NCBI RefSeq assembly: GCF_039543565.1
Contig: NZ_BAABJZ010000094.1
Coordinates: 15,254 to 79,253, forward strand
DNA from: Ferrimonas pelagia
GTDB taxonomy: Bacteria; Pseudomonadota; Gammaproteobacteria; Enterobacterales; Shewanellaceae
DNA: 64,000 nt
Direction of reading: 5' to 3'
Shown one piece after another: positions 16,700-26,242 of this stretch. The notes beneath the pieces were generated by a model. That model was not told the DNA's origin and searched no databases. It worked only from the letters and a program-made list of their open reading frames with translations. Position 1 is the stretch's first letter. Each line of letters begins with the position of its first letter. The position numbers and the translations under genes were made by a program.

Positions 16700-19573
16700 T
16701 TACTCCGCGTACGCGTCCATCGGGACACAGGCACAGAACAGATTACGATCGCCGAATACATCGTCGATCCGGTTCACCGTCGGCCAGAACTTATTGTCAC
16801 GCAGCTCCGCCACCGGGAACACCGCCTGCTCGCGGCTGTAGGGCCGCGCCTCGAAGGCCGGATCCATGATGTCATCTAGGGTATGCGGGGCATTGCACAG
16901 CGGATTGTTGTCCGCTGGCCACTCGCCTCGACCTACCATGGCGATCTCCTCACGGATGTTCACCATGGCATGGATAAAGCGATCCAACTCCGCCTTGGAT
17001 TCCGATTCCGTCGGCTCCACCATCAACGTCCCCGCCACCGGGAAACTCATGGTCGGCGCGTGGAAGCCGTAATCCATCAAGCGCTTCGCCACGTCCATCT
17101 CGGTCACCCCCGTGGCCTCCTTCAACGGTCGCATATCGATGATGCACTCGTGCGCAACCCGCTCGTTGCGGCCGGTGTAGAGGATCGGGTAATGCTGACC
17201 GAGCGCCTTCATCAAATAGTTGGCGTTGAGCATCGCCACCTGAGTCGATTCAGTCAGCCCACGGCTGCCAAGCATGACGGTATACATCCAGCTGATCGGC
17301 AAGATCGAGGCGCTGCCAAACTGCGCCGCCGCCACCGCGCCATTGTCCTGGTGCTCACCGCCGATCTTCACCACACTGTGGCCGGCAATAAAGGGCGCCA
17401 AATGGGCCTTGACCCCGATCGGCCCCATCCCCGGTCCACCGCCGCCATGCGGAATGGCAAAGGTTTTGTGCAGATTCAAATGGGACACATCTGAGCCGAT
17501 CAGGCCGGGCGAGGTCACCCCGACCTGAGCATTCATATTGGCGCCATCCATGTACACCTGACCGCCATGCTGATGGATCAAGCTGCAGATCTCACCGATC
17601 TGCTGCTCATACACACCATGGGTGGAGGGGTAGGTGATCATAATGCAGCTCAACCGCTCGCTGTGCTCCTCCGCCTTGGCGCGCAGATCGTCCATATCCA
17701 CCGTGCCATCTTTGCTGCTGGCCACCACCACCACCTTCAGGCTGGTCAGCATGGCCGAGGCCGGATTGGTGCCGTGTGCGGAGCTGGGGATCAAGCAGAT
17801 ATCCCGGTGCCCCTGACCGATGCTCTGTTGGTACTTCTTGATCGCCACCAGTCCGGCGTACTCGCCTTGAGCCCCGGAATTGGGCTGCATACACAGCGCA
17901 TCATAACCGGTGATCTCCAGCAAATGCGCCGACAGACTGTCCACCAGCTCACGGTAACCCACAGCTTGCTCCTGCGGACAGAAGGGATGCATATGGGCAA
18001 ACTCAGGCCAGCTGATCGGGATCATCTCTGCAGTGGCGTTGAGCTTCATGGTGCAGGAGCCCAACGAGATCATCGAATGATTCAGCGCCAGATCCTTGCC
18101 CTCCAAGCGGCGAATGTAGCGCAGCATCTCAGTCTCGGAGTGATAGGCATTGAACACCTGATGCTCAAGCAGCGGCGTATCACGCAACAGACGCTCGTCG
18201 AGAATGCTCTCCACCATCTCATCCACCGCCTCAACACTCAGGCCATGCGCTTCGCCAAGCACCACGTCCCACAACTGGGCCACATCGGCCGCCGTGGTGG
18301 TTTCATCCAGGCTGATCCCCACCCACTCGGCGTGATCGATGCGCAGGTTGATCTTGGCCAGATCGGCCCGCGCCAACACCGCCGCACGGTCAGGCAGAGC
18401 CAAGGTTAAGGTATCAAACCAGCTGCCGTTCACCACCTTGCAGCCGCGCTGCATCAGGCCCGCGGCCAACACCGAGGTCAAGCGATGGGTCCGCTGCGCG
18501 ATCCGAGCCAGCCCTTTGGGGCCATGATAAACCGCATAGAACGAAGCCATATTGGCCAGCAAAACCTGCGCGGTACAGATATTGGAGTTGGCCTTCTCAC
18601 GGCGGATATGCTGCTCACGGGTTTGCATCGCCATGCGCAGCGCCGGTTTGCCCCGGGTATCCTTGGACACCCCGATGATCCGCCCAGGCATCGAACGCTT
18701 ATAGGCATCGCGGGTAGCAAAGAACGCCGCGTGCGGGCCGCCATAGCCCATCGGCACACCAAAGCGCTGGGCCGAGCCAAACACCACATCCGCGCCCCAC
18801 TGCGCCGGCGCTTTCAGCGTCACCAGCGCCAGCAGATCACTGGCCACGCACAGCAGCGCTTTCTTTTCATGGATGGCATTCGCCAGCTTCTGATAATCCT
18901 CCACCGCACCAAACTGGTTCGGATACTGCAACAGCGCCCCGAAGATATCGTGCTCGGCAGCGTCCTTGGCCTTGCCCACTACCACTTCCAGCCCCAACTG
19001 CTCGGCACGGGTCTTGACCACGTCCAGCGTCTGCGGGAACACGTCGTCGGCAACGAAGAACAGATCCGACTTTTTGTTCTTGGCGGTACGCTTGGCCAGC
19101 GCCATCGCCTCCGCCGCGGCAGTGGCCTCATCCAGCAAAGAAGCCGAGGCCAGATCCAACCCGGTCAGATCCATGGTCAACTGCTGGAAATTGAGGATCG
19201 CTTCCAAACGGCCTTGGGCAATCTCCGGCTGATATGGGGTGTAAGCCGTGTACCAGCCCGGATTTTCCAGCACATTACGCTGGATCACGTGCGGCACATG
19301 GGTGCCGTAGTAGCCCATGCCGATATAGCTTTTGCGCACCTCATTCTTATCGGCCATGGCACGCAGTTGGGCCAAGGCATCGACCTCGGACTGAGGCGCA
19401 CCTATCGTCAGCACCTGGGGCAAACGGATCCCATCGGGGACGATCTGTTGCGTCAGATCCTCCAGGCTTTCCGCGCCGATCGCCGCCAACATGGCATGCT
19501 GCTGATCGCTGTCGGGACCGATATGGCGTTGAATAAATTCGTGGTGGTTTTGTAGGGCTTGCAAGGTCTTCAT
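16700..19573 (-). CDS. gcvP: Glycine dehydrogenase (decarboxylating), P protein of the glycine cleavage system
   Basis: A 957-residue cytosolic PLP enzyme that decarboxylates glycine and passes aminomethyl to lipoyl-GcvH. It has the two-half architecture of the long single-chain P protein: residues from RHIGPD at the N-terminus, NSNICTAQVLLA in the first half, and the PLP lysine in LNLHKTFAIPHGGGGPGMGP of the second half. ATG at 19573 is used; the TTG before it is less likely. It is last in gcvT-gcvH-gcvP. Length is normal for the proteobacterial enzyme. Confidence 0.97.
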   Translation of the reverse strand: MKTLQALQNHHEFIQRHIGPDSDQQHAMLAAIGAESLEDLTQQIVPDGIRLPQVLTIGAPQSEVDALAQLRAMADKNEVRKSYIGMGYYGTHVPHVIQRNVLENPGWYTAYTPYQPEIAQGRLEAILNFQQLTMDLTGLDLASASLLDEATAAAEAMALAKRTAKNKKSDLFFVADDVFPQTLDVVKTRAEQLGLEVVVGKAKDAAEHDIFGALLQYPNQFGAVEDYQKLANAIHEKKALLCVASDLLALVTLKAPAQWGADVVFGSAQRFGVPMGYGGPHAAFFATRDAYKRSMPGRIIGVSKDTRGKPALRMAMQTREQHIRREKANSNICTAQVLLANMASFYAVYHGPKGLARIAQRTHRLTSVLAAGLMQRGCKVVNGSWFDTLTLALPDRAAVLARADLAKINLRIDHAEWVGISLDETTTAADVAQLWDVVLGEAHGLSVEAVDEMVESILDERLLRDTPLLEHQVFNAYHSETEMLRYIRRLEGKDLALNHSMISLGSCTMKLNATAEMIPISWPEFAHMHPFCPQEQAVGYRELVDSLSAHLLEITGYDALCMQPNSGAQGEYAGLVAIKKYQQSIGQGHRDICLIPSSAHGTNPASAMLTSLKVVVVASSKDGTVDMDDLRAKAEEHSERLSCIMITYPSTHGVYEQQIGEICSLIHQHGGQVYMDGANMNAQVGVTSPGLIGSDVSHLNLHKTFAIPHGGGGPGMGPIGVKAHLAPFIAGHSVVKIGGEHQDNGAVAAAQFGSASILPISWMYTVMLGSRGLTESTQVAMLNANYLMKALGQHYPILYTGRNERVAHECIIDMRPLKEATGVTEMDVAKRLMDYGFHAPTMSFPVAGTLMVEPTESESKAELDRFIHAMVNIREEIAMVGRGEWPADNNPLCNAPHTLDDIMDPAFEARPYSREQAVFPVAELRDNKFWPTVNRIDDVFGDRNLFCACVPMDAYAE

Positions 19574-19632
19574 CAAGGCGCACTCTCAAAGAAACAGGGC
19601 AAGAGCAGTGCAGGGCGCACCGCACAAAAGGA

Positions 19633-19658
19633 CAAAGCCCCGAGAAAGAGGGGCTTTG
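19633..19658 (-). terminator. Hairpin between gcvH and gcvP
   Basis: A 9-bp stem CAAAGCCCC / GGGGCTTTG with an 8-base loop lies between gcvH and gcvP. The T run is short, so it may only attenuate transcription or shape mRNA stability inside the operon. Confidence 0.5.
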
Positions 19659-19673
19659 ACAGCAGGATCGTTA

Positions 19674-20063
19674 TTATTCGTCGTCGATGGACGCCAGATA
19701 GCCTTCCGCATCCAGCAGGTTCGCCAGCTCCGCTTCGTCGCTGATCTTCACCTTAAAGAACCAACCATCGGTGTAGGGGCCGCTGTTGACCAACTCAGGC
19801 GAGTCCTCCAGCTCCGCATTCACCTCAACCACCTCGCCGGTCACCGGCGCATACACATCGGAAGCCGCTTTAACCGACTCCGCCACGGCGCAATCGTCCC
19901 CGGCATTGAGGGTATCCCCCACTTCGGGCAGCTCAATAAACACCATGTCACCCAGCAGCTCTTGGGCATGCTCAGAGATCCCAACGGTGAACACCCCCTC
20001 CCCTTCAGGACGAACCCATTCGTGGGTAGAGGCAAACTTCAGTTCAGACGGAATGTTACTCAT
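19674..20063 (-). CDS. gcvH: Glycine cleavage system H protein
   Basis: A 129-residue lipoyl carrier that shuttles the aminomethyl group between the P, T and L proteins. It has the lipoylation lysine in AVAESVKAASDVYAPVTGEV, the opening KFASTHEWVR, and the C-terminal SPELVNSGPYTDGWFFKVK block, all standard. Length is as usual. The ATG is preceded by GGGAACG, and the gene starts 18 bp after the gcvT stop. Confidence 0.97.
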   Translation of the reverse strand: MSNIPSELKFASTHEWVRPEGEGVFTVGISEHAQELLGDMVFIELPEVGDTLNAGDDCAVAESVKAASDVYAPVTGEVVEVNAELEDSPELVNSGPYTDGWFFKVKISDEAELANLLDAEGYLASIDDE

Positions 20064-20081
20064 GATCGACGTTCCCTTTAA

Positions 20082-21176
20082 TCAAAAAGCCTGTTGGCCA
20101 TTGCGGACGAAGCAAGGTTTCACCACCTGTACCTTCACCCGTTTCTTACGAAGCTCCACTTCGGCGTGAGCGCCGATCCCAGCCGGCACCCGCGCCATAG
20201 CGATGGCATGGCCCAGCGTCGGCGAGAAAGTCCCAGAGGTGATCACCCCGGTTTGCTCCTCCCCGTCGGGATCGGTGAAGATCACGGTCAGGCCCGCGCG
20301 CAACACGCCCTTCTCCGTCATCACCAGTCCCACCAGCTTGTCACTGCCCGCCGCCTTCGCCGCCAGCAAGGCATCCCGCCCATTGAAATCACGATCCTGC
20401 GGCTCCCAGGCAATGGTCCAGCCCATATTGGCGGCCAGCGGGGTCACGGTTTCATCCATGTCCTGACCGTACAGGTTCATCCCCGCTTCCAAGCGTAAGG
20501 TGTCCCGAGCCCCCAGACCCGCCGGCTTCACTCCCGCCGCCAACAGCGCCTGCCACAAGGCAGGTGCCTGCTCCGCCGGCAGCACGATCTCATAGCCGCT
20601 TTCTCCGGTATACCCGGTCGTGGCGATAAACAGCTCACCGGCTTGCACGCCAAAGAAGGGCTTCATCCCAGCAACGGCCGCATTTTGCTGTGCATCAAAC
20701 ACCTGGCCCGCCTTGGTCTTGGCATTGGGCCCCTGCACCGCGATCATCGCCAGCTCGGGCCGCTCAGTCAGTGTGACGTCAAACGCCTGCGCCTGCTGGC
20801 CCATCCATTCCAGATCTTTGATGCGGGTGGCGGAGTTCACCACCAAGCGGTATTGGGTATCGGAGAGGTAATAGGTGATCAGATCGTCGATCACCCCGCC
20901 CTGGGCATTGAGCATGCCGCCGTATAGGGCTTTGCCGGGAACCGTCAGTTTGGCCACGTCATTGGCCAGCAGTTGGCGCAGAAAGGCGCGGGCGTCAGGC
21001 CCCGCAACGTCCACCACCGTCATATGAGAAACGTCAAACATCCCGGCGTCACGGCGGACTTGGTGATGCTCTTCCACCTGGGAGCCATAGTGCAATGGCA
21101 TCTCCCAACCATGAAAATCCACCATCTTGCCGTTGGCTTCTAGGTGCTGTGCGTAGAGAACAGTTTGGCTTGCCAT
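20082..21176 (-). CDS. gcvT: Aminomethyltransferase, T protein of the glycine cleavage system
   Basis: A 364-residue tetrahydrofolate-dependent enzyme releasing ammonia and forming 5,10-methylene-THF from the GcvH-bound intermediate. Conserved pieces include the start SQTVLYAQHLEANGKMVDFHGW, the folate-site region GMFDVSHM, GYTGESGYE, and GLGARDTLRLEAGMNLYGQD. ATG at 21176 follows AAGGAATC; the longer frame adds 11 residues without support. First gene of the operon, with a promoter 85-95 bp upstream. Confidence 0.96.
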   Translation of the reverse strand: MASQTVLYAQHLEANGKMVDFHGWEMPLHYGSQVEEHHQVRRDAGMFDVSHMTVVDVAGPDARAFLRQLLANDVAKLTVPGKALYGGMLNAQGGVIDDLITYYLSDTQYRLVVNSATRIKDLEWMGQQAQAFDVTLTERPELAMIAVQGPNAKTKAGQVFDAQQNAAVAGMKPFFGVQAGELFIATTGYTGESGYEIVLPAEQAPALWQALLAAGVKPAGLGARDTLRLEAGMNLYGQDMDETVTPLAANMGWTIAWEPQDRDFNGRDALLAAKAAGSDKLVGLVMTEKGVLRAGLTVIFTDPDGEEQTGVITSGTFSPTLGHAIAMARVPAGIGAHAEVELRKKRVKVQVVKPCFVRNGQQAF

Positions 21177-21261
21177 ATCGATTCCTTGAACAGACAAAGT
21201 GGCCAACAATCACAACTCGCAGGCAATGCGAGACTCAGATCACGCCACCGTTTTTCGCCGC

Positions 21262-21293
21262 ATTATACCCATCACGCCAGGATTGTATACAAT
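21262..21293 (-). promoter_or_regulatory. gcv promoter with overlapping 12-bp palindrome
   Basis: On the minus strand the -10 box TATAAT (21262-21267) is preceded at about 16 bp by a perfect palindrome, ATTGTATACAAT (21282-21293), that occupies the -35 position. A palindrome over the -35 suggests an operator; its TTGTAT/ATACAA halves resemble GntR-family sites. The leader to gcvT is only about 80 nt. Confidence 0.6.
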
Positions 21294-21305
21294 TTCATCC
21301 ACAGG

Positions 21306-22514
21306 CTAATCTCGGTGTCGGCCGTTCATTGTGCTTTCCAGTCCCAAGGCATGACGCAACAACCGATCCTTAAGCGGACCCGCGCGATCCACCAGATTCA
21401 ATCCCAGATCCCGCAGCCCCTTTTTCACGGGATCCACCCCGTCGAATAACCATCGCAACCCATCCATCGCCGCCAACATCTCTTGGGCTGCCGCCTTGCG
21501 GGCTCGGCCATAGCGCTGCAATAAACGCAGATCGCCAATATCCCAGTCATTGGCACGCGCACCACACAACACCGCTACCAGCTTCTGGCTATCGCCAAAG
21601 CCCAGGTTAACCCCCTGCCCCGCCAGCGGATGAATGGTGTGGGCCGCATCGCCCAGCAAAGCCAGACGTGGGCGGACAAAATCACGGGCGTAGCGCATCG
21701 TTAACGGGAAGGTCGCGCGCTCTGAGGCCAGTTGCAGACAGCCCAGCCGAGCCTCGCTGGCCACGGTCAGTGCGGCATTAAATGCCTCAGGCTCCGCCTG
21801 GCTCAACACCTCCGCCTGAGCGGGAGGCAGCGACCAGACGATCGAACACAGATCCGGCTGCGCCAATGGCAACAGCGCCAATGGCCCCTCAGGTAAAAAC
21901 ACCTGACGGGCTACGCCATCATGGGGGTACTGGGTGCGGATCGTCGCCACCAGCGCATGATGGCCGTAATCGCGAAACGTCAACGGAATGTGGCTTTGCT
22001 CGCGCAACCAGGAGTTCGCTCCATCGGCCGCCAGCAACAAACGGGCGGTGATCATGCTGCCATCATCCAAAGTCAACCAAGCTTCCCGCTCGCCCTGCGC
22101 CACCCGTTGCGGCGTCGCGATAAAGCGGCGCAGCCCGGTTTGCGTCAAGCTGCGCTGCCACAACGCATGGGCGATCGCCTCATTCTCGATGATATGACCC
22201 AGATCCGGCTGCTGCAGCTGCTCGGCGGTAAAGCCGATCCGGCCAAGGCTGTCCTTGTCCCAGACCTGCATCGCCCCGTAGGGCGCCACGCGCTCCGGCG
22301 GCAGCAGCGACCAGGCCCCCAGCGCCTTGAGCCAGTCCTCGCTGGCGCGATTGATGGCGGAAACCCGCAACCTCGGCTCACCATCGACCGGCTGCGGCTC
22401 GAACCGCTCGATCACCGCCACCTCAAAGCCGGCCTGAGCCAGTCCCAGCGCGGTCGCCATTCCTACCATGCCGCCGCCAACGATGGCGACGTCAACCGAA
22501 TGCGTCTGCATCAT
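21306..22514 (-). CDS. ubiI: FAD-dependent 2-polyprenylphenol hydroxylase (UbiI/VisC)
   Basis: A 402-residue flavoprotein monooxygenase of the UbiH/UbiI/UbiF family. It has the FAD dinucleotide motif DVAIVGGGMVGMATALGLAQ, the LLLAADGANSWLRE (DG) motif, and the second FAD motif RLALLGDAAHTIHPLAGQGVNLG. Position downstream of ubiH and upstream of gcvT equals E. coli visC/ubiI, which does C5 hydroxylation in ubiquinone synthesis. GGAG lies 8 bp before the start. Reaction specificity is taken from synteny; paralogues in this family are hard to separate by sequence. Confidence 0.9.
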   Translation of the reverse strand: MMQTHSVDVAIVGGGMVGMATALGLAQAGFEVAVIERFEPQPVDGEPRLRVSAINRASEDWLKALGAWSLLPPERVAPYGAMQVWDKDSLGRIGFTAEQLQQPDLGHIIENEAIAHALWQRSLTQTGLRRFIATPQRVAQGEREAWLTLDDGSMITARLLLAADGANSWLREQSHIPLTFRDYGHHALVATIRTQYPHDGVARQVFLPEGPLALLPLAQPDLCSIVWSLPPAQAEVLSQAEPEAFNAALTVASEARLGCLQLASERATFPLTMRYARDFVRPRLALLGDAAHTIHPLAGQGVNLGFGDSQKLVAVLCGARANDWDIGDLRLLQRYGRARKAAAQEMLAAMDGLRWLFDGVDPVKKGLRDLGLNLVDRAGPLKDRLLRHALGLESTMNGRHRD

Positions 22515-22584
22515 GACTCATACTCCAGCAAGGTAGGACTGTGCCGCCTTGCGTCCATTCCTAGACTTAGCCGTCGGGGCGCCA

Positions 22585-23790
22585 TCAACGTCGCCCTCCC
22601 GGCTCATTCGCTTCGTTGCGCCAGCCCATCGCCTGATGGGCCAGGCGGCGCTTCAGCCCCGGCAACACACTCATCGCCAACAAGCCACTGTTGCGGCCCA
22701 ATGCCATTAGCCGCGACGAGTTGGAAAACAGCCGCACCAAGGCATCGGTGCTGCCGGTGGTTCGGCCGCGATCCGCCCGGCGCTGCTGCTCATAGCGATG
22801 CAGCAACGCGAACGCGCCGGGATCGTCCACACCGTCAAGCAACTCGGCCAGGGCTTCCACATCCCGCAACCCCAAGTTAAAGCCCTGCCCGGCGATAGGA
22901 TGCACGGTCTGCGCCGCATTGCCCACCAAGACGCAACGGTGATGGATCACCCGCTCCGCCTTGCACAGGGCCAAGGGGTAGCTGGCCCGCTGCCCCACCC
23001 GCTGCAAGGCCCCGAGCCGATAACCAAACGCCGCCTGCAGCTCGGCCAGAAAAGCCCGCTCCGACAGCGCCAAGCGCCGGGCCGCCTGCTCCGGACTCTG
23101 CACCCAGACCAGCGAATAGCGTCGTTCGCACATCGGCAGCATCGCTAACGGTCCCTGCGCCGTGAAGCGCTCAAACGCACGACCATCATGCTGCTCGGCA
23201 CGGACATTGGCGATCAACGCAGTCTGATGGTAATCCTGCTGGCGCAAGCCCAGCCCCAAGGCCTGACGAACCGGCGAGTGCGTGCCGTCCGCGCCGACTA
23301 ACAGACGGGTTGTCAGTTGCTCACCGGAGCACAACGTCAGCGTCACGTGATCTTGCTGTTGCTGCACAGAGCTCAGCTGCTGCGGGCACAACAGGGTGAC
23401 CGAGCGTGCCGCTAACTGCTGCCATAGCACCGGCCCGATCCGCTCAAGCTCAACCACCTGACCGAGCGCATCCACACCGTACTCCTGCGCCGTCATCGTC
23501 AGACCACCGAAGTGGCCCTGATCCGACACCTCGATCCGCTCGATCGCCGCCGCGTAGGGCGCCAACGCCGACCACAGCTCCAACTGCTGCAGGCGCCTGA
23601 CCGAGCCGTGAGCCAACGCGATCGCTCGGCTATCGAAGCCGGGGTGGCCCGCCGCCTGCGGCGGCTGCGCCTCCACCAACGCAATGCGCCAGCGTGCCCC
23701 GTCGGAACGATGCTGATCCGCCAGCGCCAACGCCAAGGTGGCGCCGGCCATGGCACCACCGACAATGACAATATCGAACTCTGTCTTCAT
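22585..23790 (-). CDS. ubiH: 2-octaprenyl-6-methoxyphenol hydroxylase
   Basis: A 401-residue FAD monooxygenase of ubiquinone biosynthesis. Motifs: FDIVIVGGAMAGATLALALA (FAD), RLLVGADGTHSPVRQALGL, and CVLVGNAAQTVHPIAGQGFNLGLRD, where the usual GDAAH is GNAAQ as in E. coli UbiH. It sits between pepP and ubiI as in E. coli. The ATG at 23790 is chosen over a GTG one codon earlier; it starts about 10 bp after the pepP stop, so the genes are an operon. Confidence 0.93.
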   Translation of the reverse strand: MKTEFDIVIVGGAMAGATLALALADQHRSDGARWRIALVEAQPPQAAGHPGFDSRAIALAHGSVRRLQQLELWSALAPYAAAIERIEVSDQGHFGGLTMTAQEYGVDALGQVVELERIGPVLWQQLAARSVTLLCPQQLSSVQQQQDHVTLTLCSGEQLTTRLLVGADGTHSPVRQALGLGLRQQDYHQTALIANVRAEQHDGRAFERFTAQGPLAMLPMCERRYSLVWVQSPEQAARRLALSERAFLAELQAAFGYRLGALQRVGQRASYPLALCKAERVIHHRCVLVGNAAQTVHPIAGQGFNLGLRDVEALAELLDGVDDPGAFALLHRYEQQRRADRGRTTGSTDALVRLFSNSSRLMALGRNSGLLAMSVLPGLKRRLAHQAMGWRNEANEPGGRR

Positions 23791-23800
23791 CACGGCGCGC

Positions 23801-25102
23801 TCAACCGGCCATCAGCTGTTCGATCGCCTCGATGGTCTTGGGCACCCCACCGGTCAACACCCGATGCCCCTGCTCGGTGATAACGATGTTATCCTCGATC
23901 CGGATCCCGATCCCGCGCCAGCGCGGCTCCACATCGGCGTCCGGGCCGATGTACAGCCCTGGCTCAATGGTCAACACCATGCCCGGCGCCAACGGCCGAC
24001 GCCGATCGGCGTGCTGGTAATCGCCCACATCGTGCACATCCAGCCCCAACCAGTGACCCAGACCGTGCATATAAAACGGCTTGTACGCCTCATCGGCGAT
24101 CAGCTGCGAGATATCCCCTTGCAGGATCCCCAACGACACCAGACCCGACACCAAGATCTCCAACGCCACCGCATTGGCGTCCTTGATCGACACACCGGGC
24201 GCGAGCATGGCGATCGCCGCCACTTCCGCATCCAGCACGATCTGATACAAGGCCTTCTGCTCGTCGCTAAATCGGCCGTCAACCGGGAAGGTGCGCGTGA
24301 TGTCCGCAGCGTAGCCATGCAGCTCGGCACCGGCATCGATCAGCACCAGATCCCCCGCCTTCAGCTCAGCGCGGTTCTCGGTGTAATGCAAGATACAGGC
24401 GTTGTCCCCACCACCAACGATGGTGCCATACGCCATATCGCTCGCCCCAGCCATGGCACACTCATGTTGGATCTCCGCCTCCAACTGATACTCAAACCGA
24501 CCCGGCGCACAAGCCCGCATCGCACGACAGTGCGCACGGGCGCTGATCTGCCCCGCCTCGGCCATCACCGCCAGCTCAGCCGCACTCTTATGTAGCCGCA
24601 TCTCATGCAGGATCGGGCGCAGATCCTGCAACGTCGCTGGGGCACGCAGCCCTTGGCGCAAGCCGCCACGCAGCGTATCCAGCTGAGCCGCGATCAGCCC
24701 ATCCTCCGCCGCACGCTGGCCGGGGCGGTAGGCCAACACGGTCGCGTCGCTCAGCAGCGGCGTCAACTCACGCTCAAGCTGATCCAAACCATAGGCCTGA
24801 GTCACCCCCAGCGTGGCTGCCGCCGCGTCCGCACCCAAACGCCGGCCGTGCCAGATCTCCATCAGTGCGTCCTTGGGTCGGACAAACAGCACCGACTCGG
24901 GCTGCTGGCCCGGCCGCAATACCAGTACCGCATCCGGCTCGTTAAACCCGGTCAGATAGAAAAAATCGCTGTCCTGACGAAAGCGGTATTCGGTGTCGTT
25001 CGAGCGCGTGCATTCGGCCGCAGCGGTGATCACCGCCACCGCGCCCTCGGGCAACTGCGCCATCAACGTGCGACGGTGCAAAGCGAAATCGCCATATTCC
25101 AT
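23801..25102 (-). CDS. pepP: Xaa-Pro aminopeptidase P
   Basis: A 433-residue M24B metallopeptidase removing N-terminal residues before proline. It has an N-terminal creatinase-like domain (FRQDSDFFYLTGFNEPDAVL) and a C-terminal pita-bread domain with dinuclear metal ligands: Asp in LIDAGAELHGYAADITRTFP, His in MHGLGHWLGLDVHD, Glu in LTIEPGLYIGP and in GIRIEDNIVIT. ATG at 25102 gives the family start MEYGDFALHRRTLM. It lies in ygfB-pepP-ubiH-ubiI, conserved with E. coli. Confidence 0.95.
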   Translation of the reverse strand: MEYGDFALHRRTLMAQLPEGAVAVITAAAECTRSNDTEYRFRQDSDFFYLTGFNEPDAVLVLRPGQQPESVLFVRPKDALMEIWHGRRLGADAAAATLGVTQAYGLDQLERELTPLLSDATVLAYRPGQRAAEDGLIAAQLDTLRGGLRQGLRAPATLQDLRPILHEMRLHKSAAELAVMAEAGQISARAHCRAMRACAPGRFEYQLEAEIQHECAMAGASDMAYGTIVGGGDNACILHYTENRAELKAGDLVLIDAGAELHGYAADITRTFPVDGRFSDEQKALYQIVLDAEVAAIAMLAPGVSIKDANAVALEILVSGLVSLGILQGDISQLIADEAYKPFYMHGLGHWLGLDVHDVGDYQHADRRRPLAPGMVLTIEPGLYIGPDADVEPRWRGIGIRIEDNIVITEQGHRVLTGGVPKTIEAIEQLMAG

Positions 25103-25144
25103 CAAAATGTTATCCCTGTGTCGTGATCGCAACCAAGGTTGCGG

Positions 25145-25720
25145 TTAGTGCAGCGTCTTTGGCGCCGCATCTTCGTCGTCGTCATCCAGCCCGCGGAACT
25201 CACGCAGACACTCCCACGCCGCCATGCGCGCGTGCTCAACCAAAGCGGCAAAGCCCTCTTCGTTGTCGTCGTTGTCTTCCACTTCCAGCTCAACCTGGGT
25301 GAAATCGGTCAGATCTTGGATCAGCTCCTTCACATCGGCGGAGCACTTGTCCAAGGCCGGCTGAATGATCGCCAACCCAGTCAGGAAGCTCTGAGTCCAG
25401 TTGATAAAGGCTTCCAAGCGATCGGCCAGCGGATCATCGTCATCCGCCAGCAGCGGCGAGAAGCCCATCTCAGGATCGACCAAGGAGTTCACCACATCCA
25501 GATACAGCTCGCGGACAATGGCCGTCAGCCCGTCAGACAAAGGCTCACCGTCGTTCACCAGCTCCAAAAATGGCTGCAACCACGCGTTGCCATCCATCGT
25601 AACCCCGCCGCAGATCAAGCCGGTCAGGACACCGTGCACCTCTGCCGGCAGCACCGCGATTTTTTCTGCATCCAGAGCCGTTTGCAGCTTATTGAGTAAG
25701 AGAGGGGAGTTGCATTTCAT
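25145..25720 (-). CDS. YgfB / UPF0149 family protein
   Basis: A 191-residue acidic protein of the UPF0149/YgfB family. Typical features: LPAEVHGVLTGLICGG near the N-terminus, LADRLEAFINWTQSFLTGL in the middle, and a C-terminal AALVEHARMAAWECL followed by an acidic tail. ATG at 25720 gives the family-length product; the frame runs further upstream without homology. It is the first gene of the pepP-ubiHI group and divergent from zapA. The molecular function in this organism is unknown. Confidence 0.9.
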   Translation of the reverse strand: MKCNSPLLLNKLQTALDAEKIAVLPAEVHGVLTGLICGGVTMDGNAWLQPFLELVNDGEPLSDGLTAIVRELYLDVVNSLVDPEMGFSPLLADDDDPLADRLEAFINWTQSFLTGLAIIQPALDKCSADVKELIQDLTDFTQVELEVEDNDDNEEGFAALVEHARMAAWECLREFRGLDDDDEDAAPKTLH

Positions 25721-25855
25721 CGCAAGAAGTTCCGAGGCTAATAGTCGCAGCCATGCTATCATGGCAAGGCAACCTGCTCCACCAGCCCCGAGCTTAGGCC
25801 GGCCGGCAGCAAACGCGGTGGGCCCCCTAATGACACGATCCGAACCGGTACTCCA

Positions 25856-26212
25856 ATGAGTAAAGATACAACCGACATTCATGTTCTCGGTAAGAGTTTT
25901 ACCGTCGCCTGCCCACCGCAGCAGACCCAGCAGTTGCAGCGTGTGGCTGACGAGCTGAACCAGCGTATGGAGCAGCTCAAAAGCCGTACCGGATTGGGCA
26001 ACCTGGAGCAGCTGGCGGTGATGGCTGCGCTGAATCTGACCCACGAGCTGATGCAAAGCCAGCAACAGCAATCCGAAGATCAGCGTCAAATGCAGCAGCG
26101 GATCAACCTGTTACAAAATACAATTGAACAGGCTTTGTCCGAACGGATCCAAACCCGGCCGAAATCGGTTGAACCGAGCGCCACCGCTCCTTACACTGGC
26201 CCTGAGAGTTAG
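25856..26212 (+). CDS. zapA: Cell division protein ZapA
   Basis: A 118-residue FtsZ-ring stabiliser. The N-terminal globular part (IHVLGKSFTVACPPQQ) matches ZapA, followed by a long Gln-rich coiled coil (about residues 70-100) that gives tetramers bundling FtsZ filaments. It is next to 6S RNA and fau, as in E. coli. A TATA-like control region lies between it and ygfB. The C-terminal tail after the coiled coil is slightly longer than in E. coli. Confidence 0.93.
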   Translation: MSKDTTDIHVLGKSFTVACPPQQTQQLQRVADELNQRMEQLKSRTGLGNLEQLAVMAALNLTHELMQSQQQQSEDQRQMQQRINLLQNTIEQALSERIQTRPKSVEPSATAPYTGPES

Positions 26213-26242
26213 GACAAAGCTCAGACTTTTTCCTACACTCAA

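Noticed and set aside
21177..21260. Glycine riboswitch in the gcvT leader
   Set aside because: The leader is only about 80 nt and lacks the paired aptamer cores with conserved GGA/GAG elements; only a small CTCGCA/TGCGAG stem is present.
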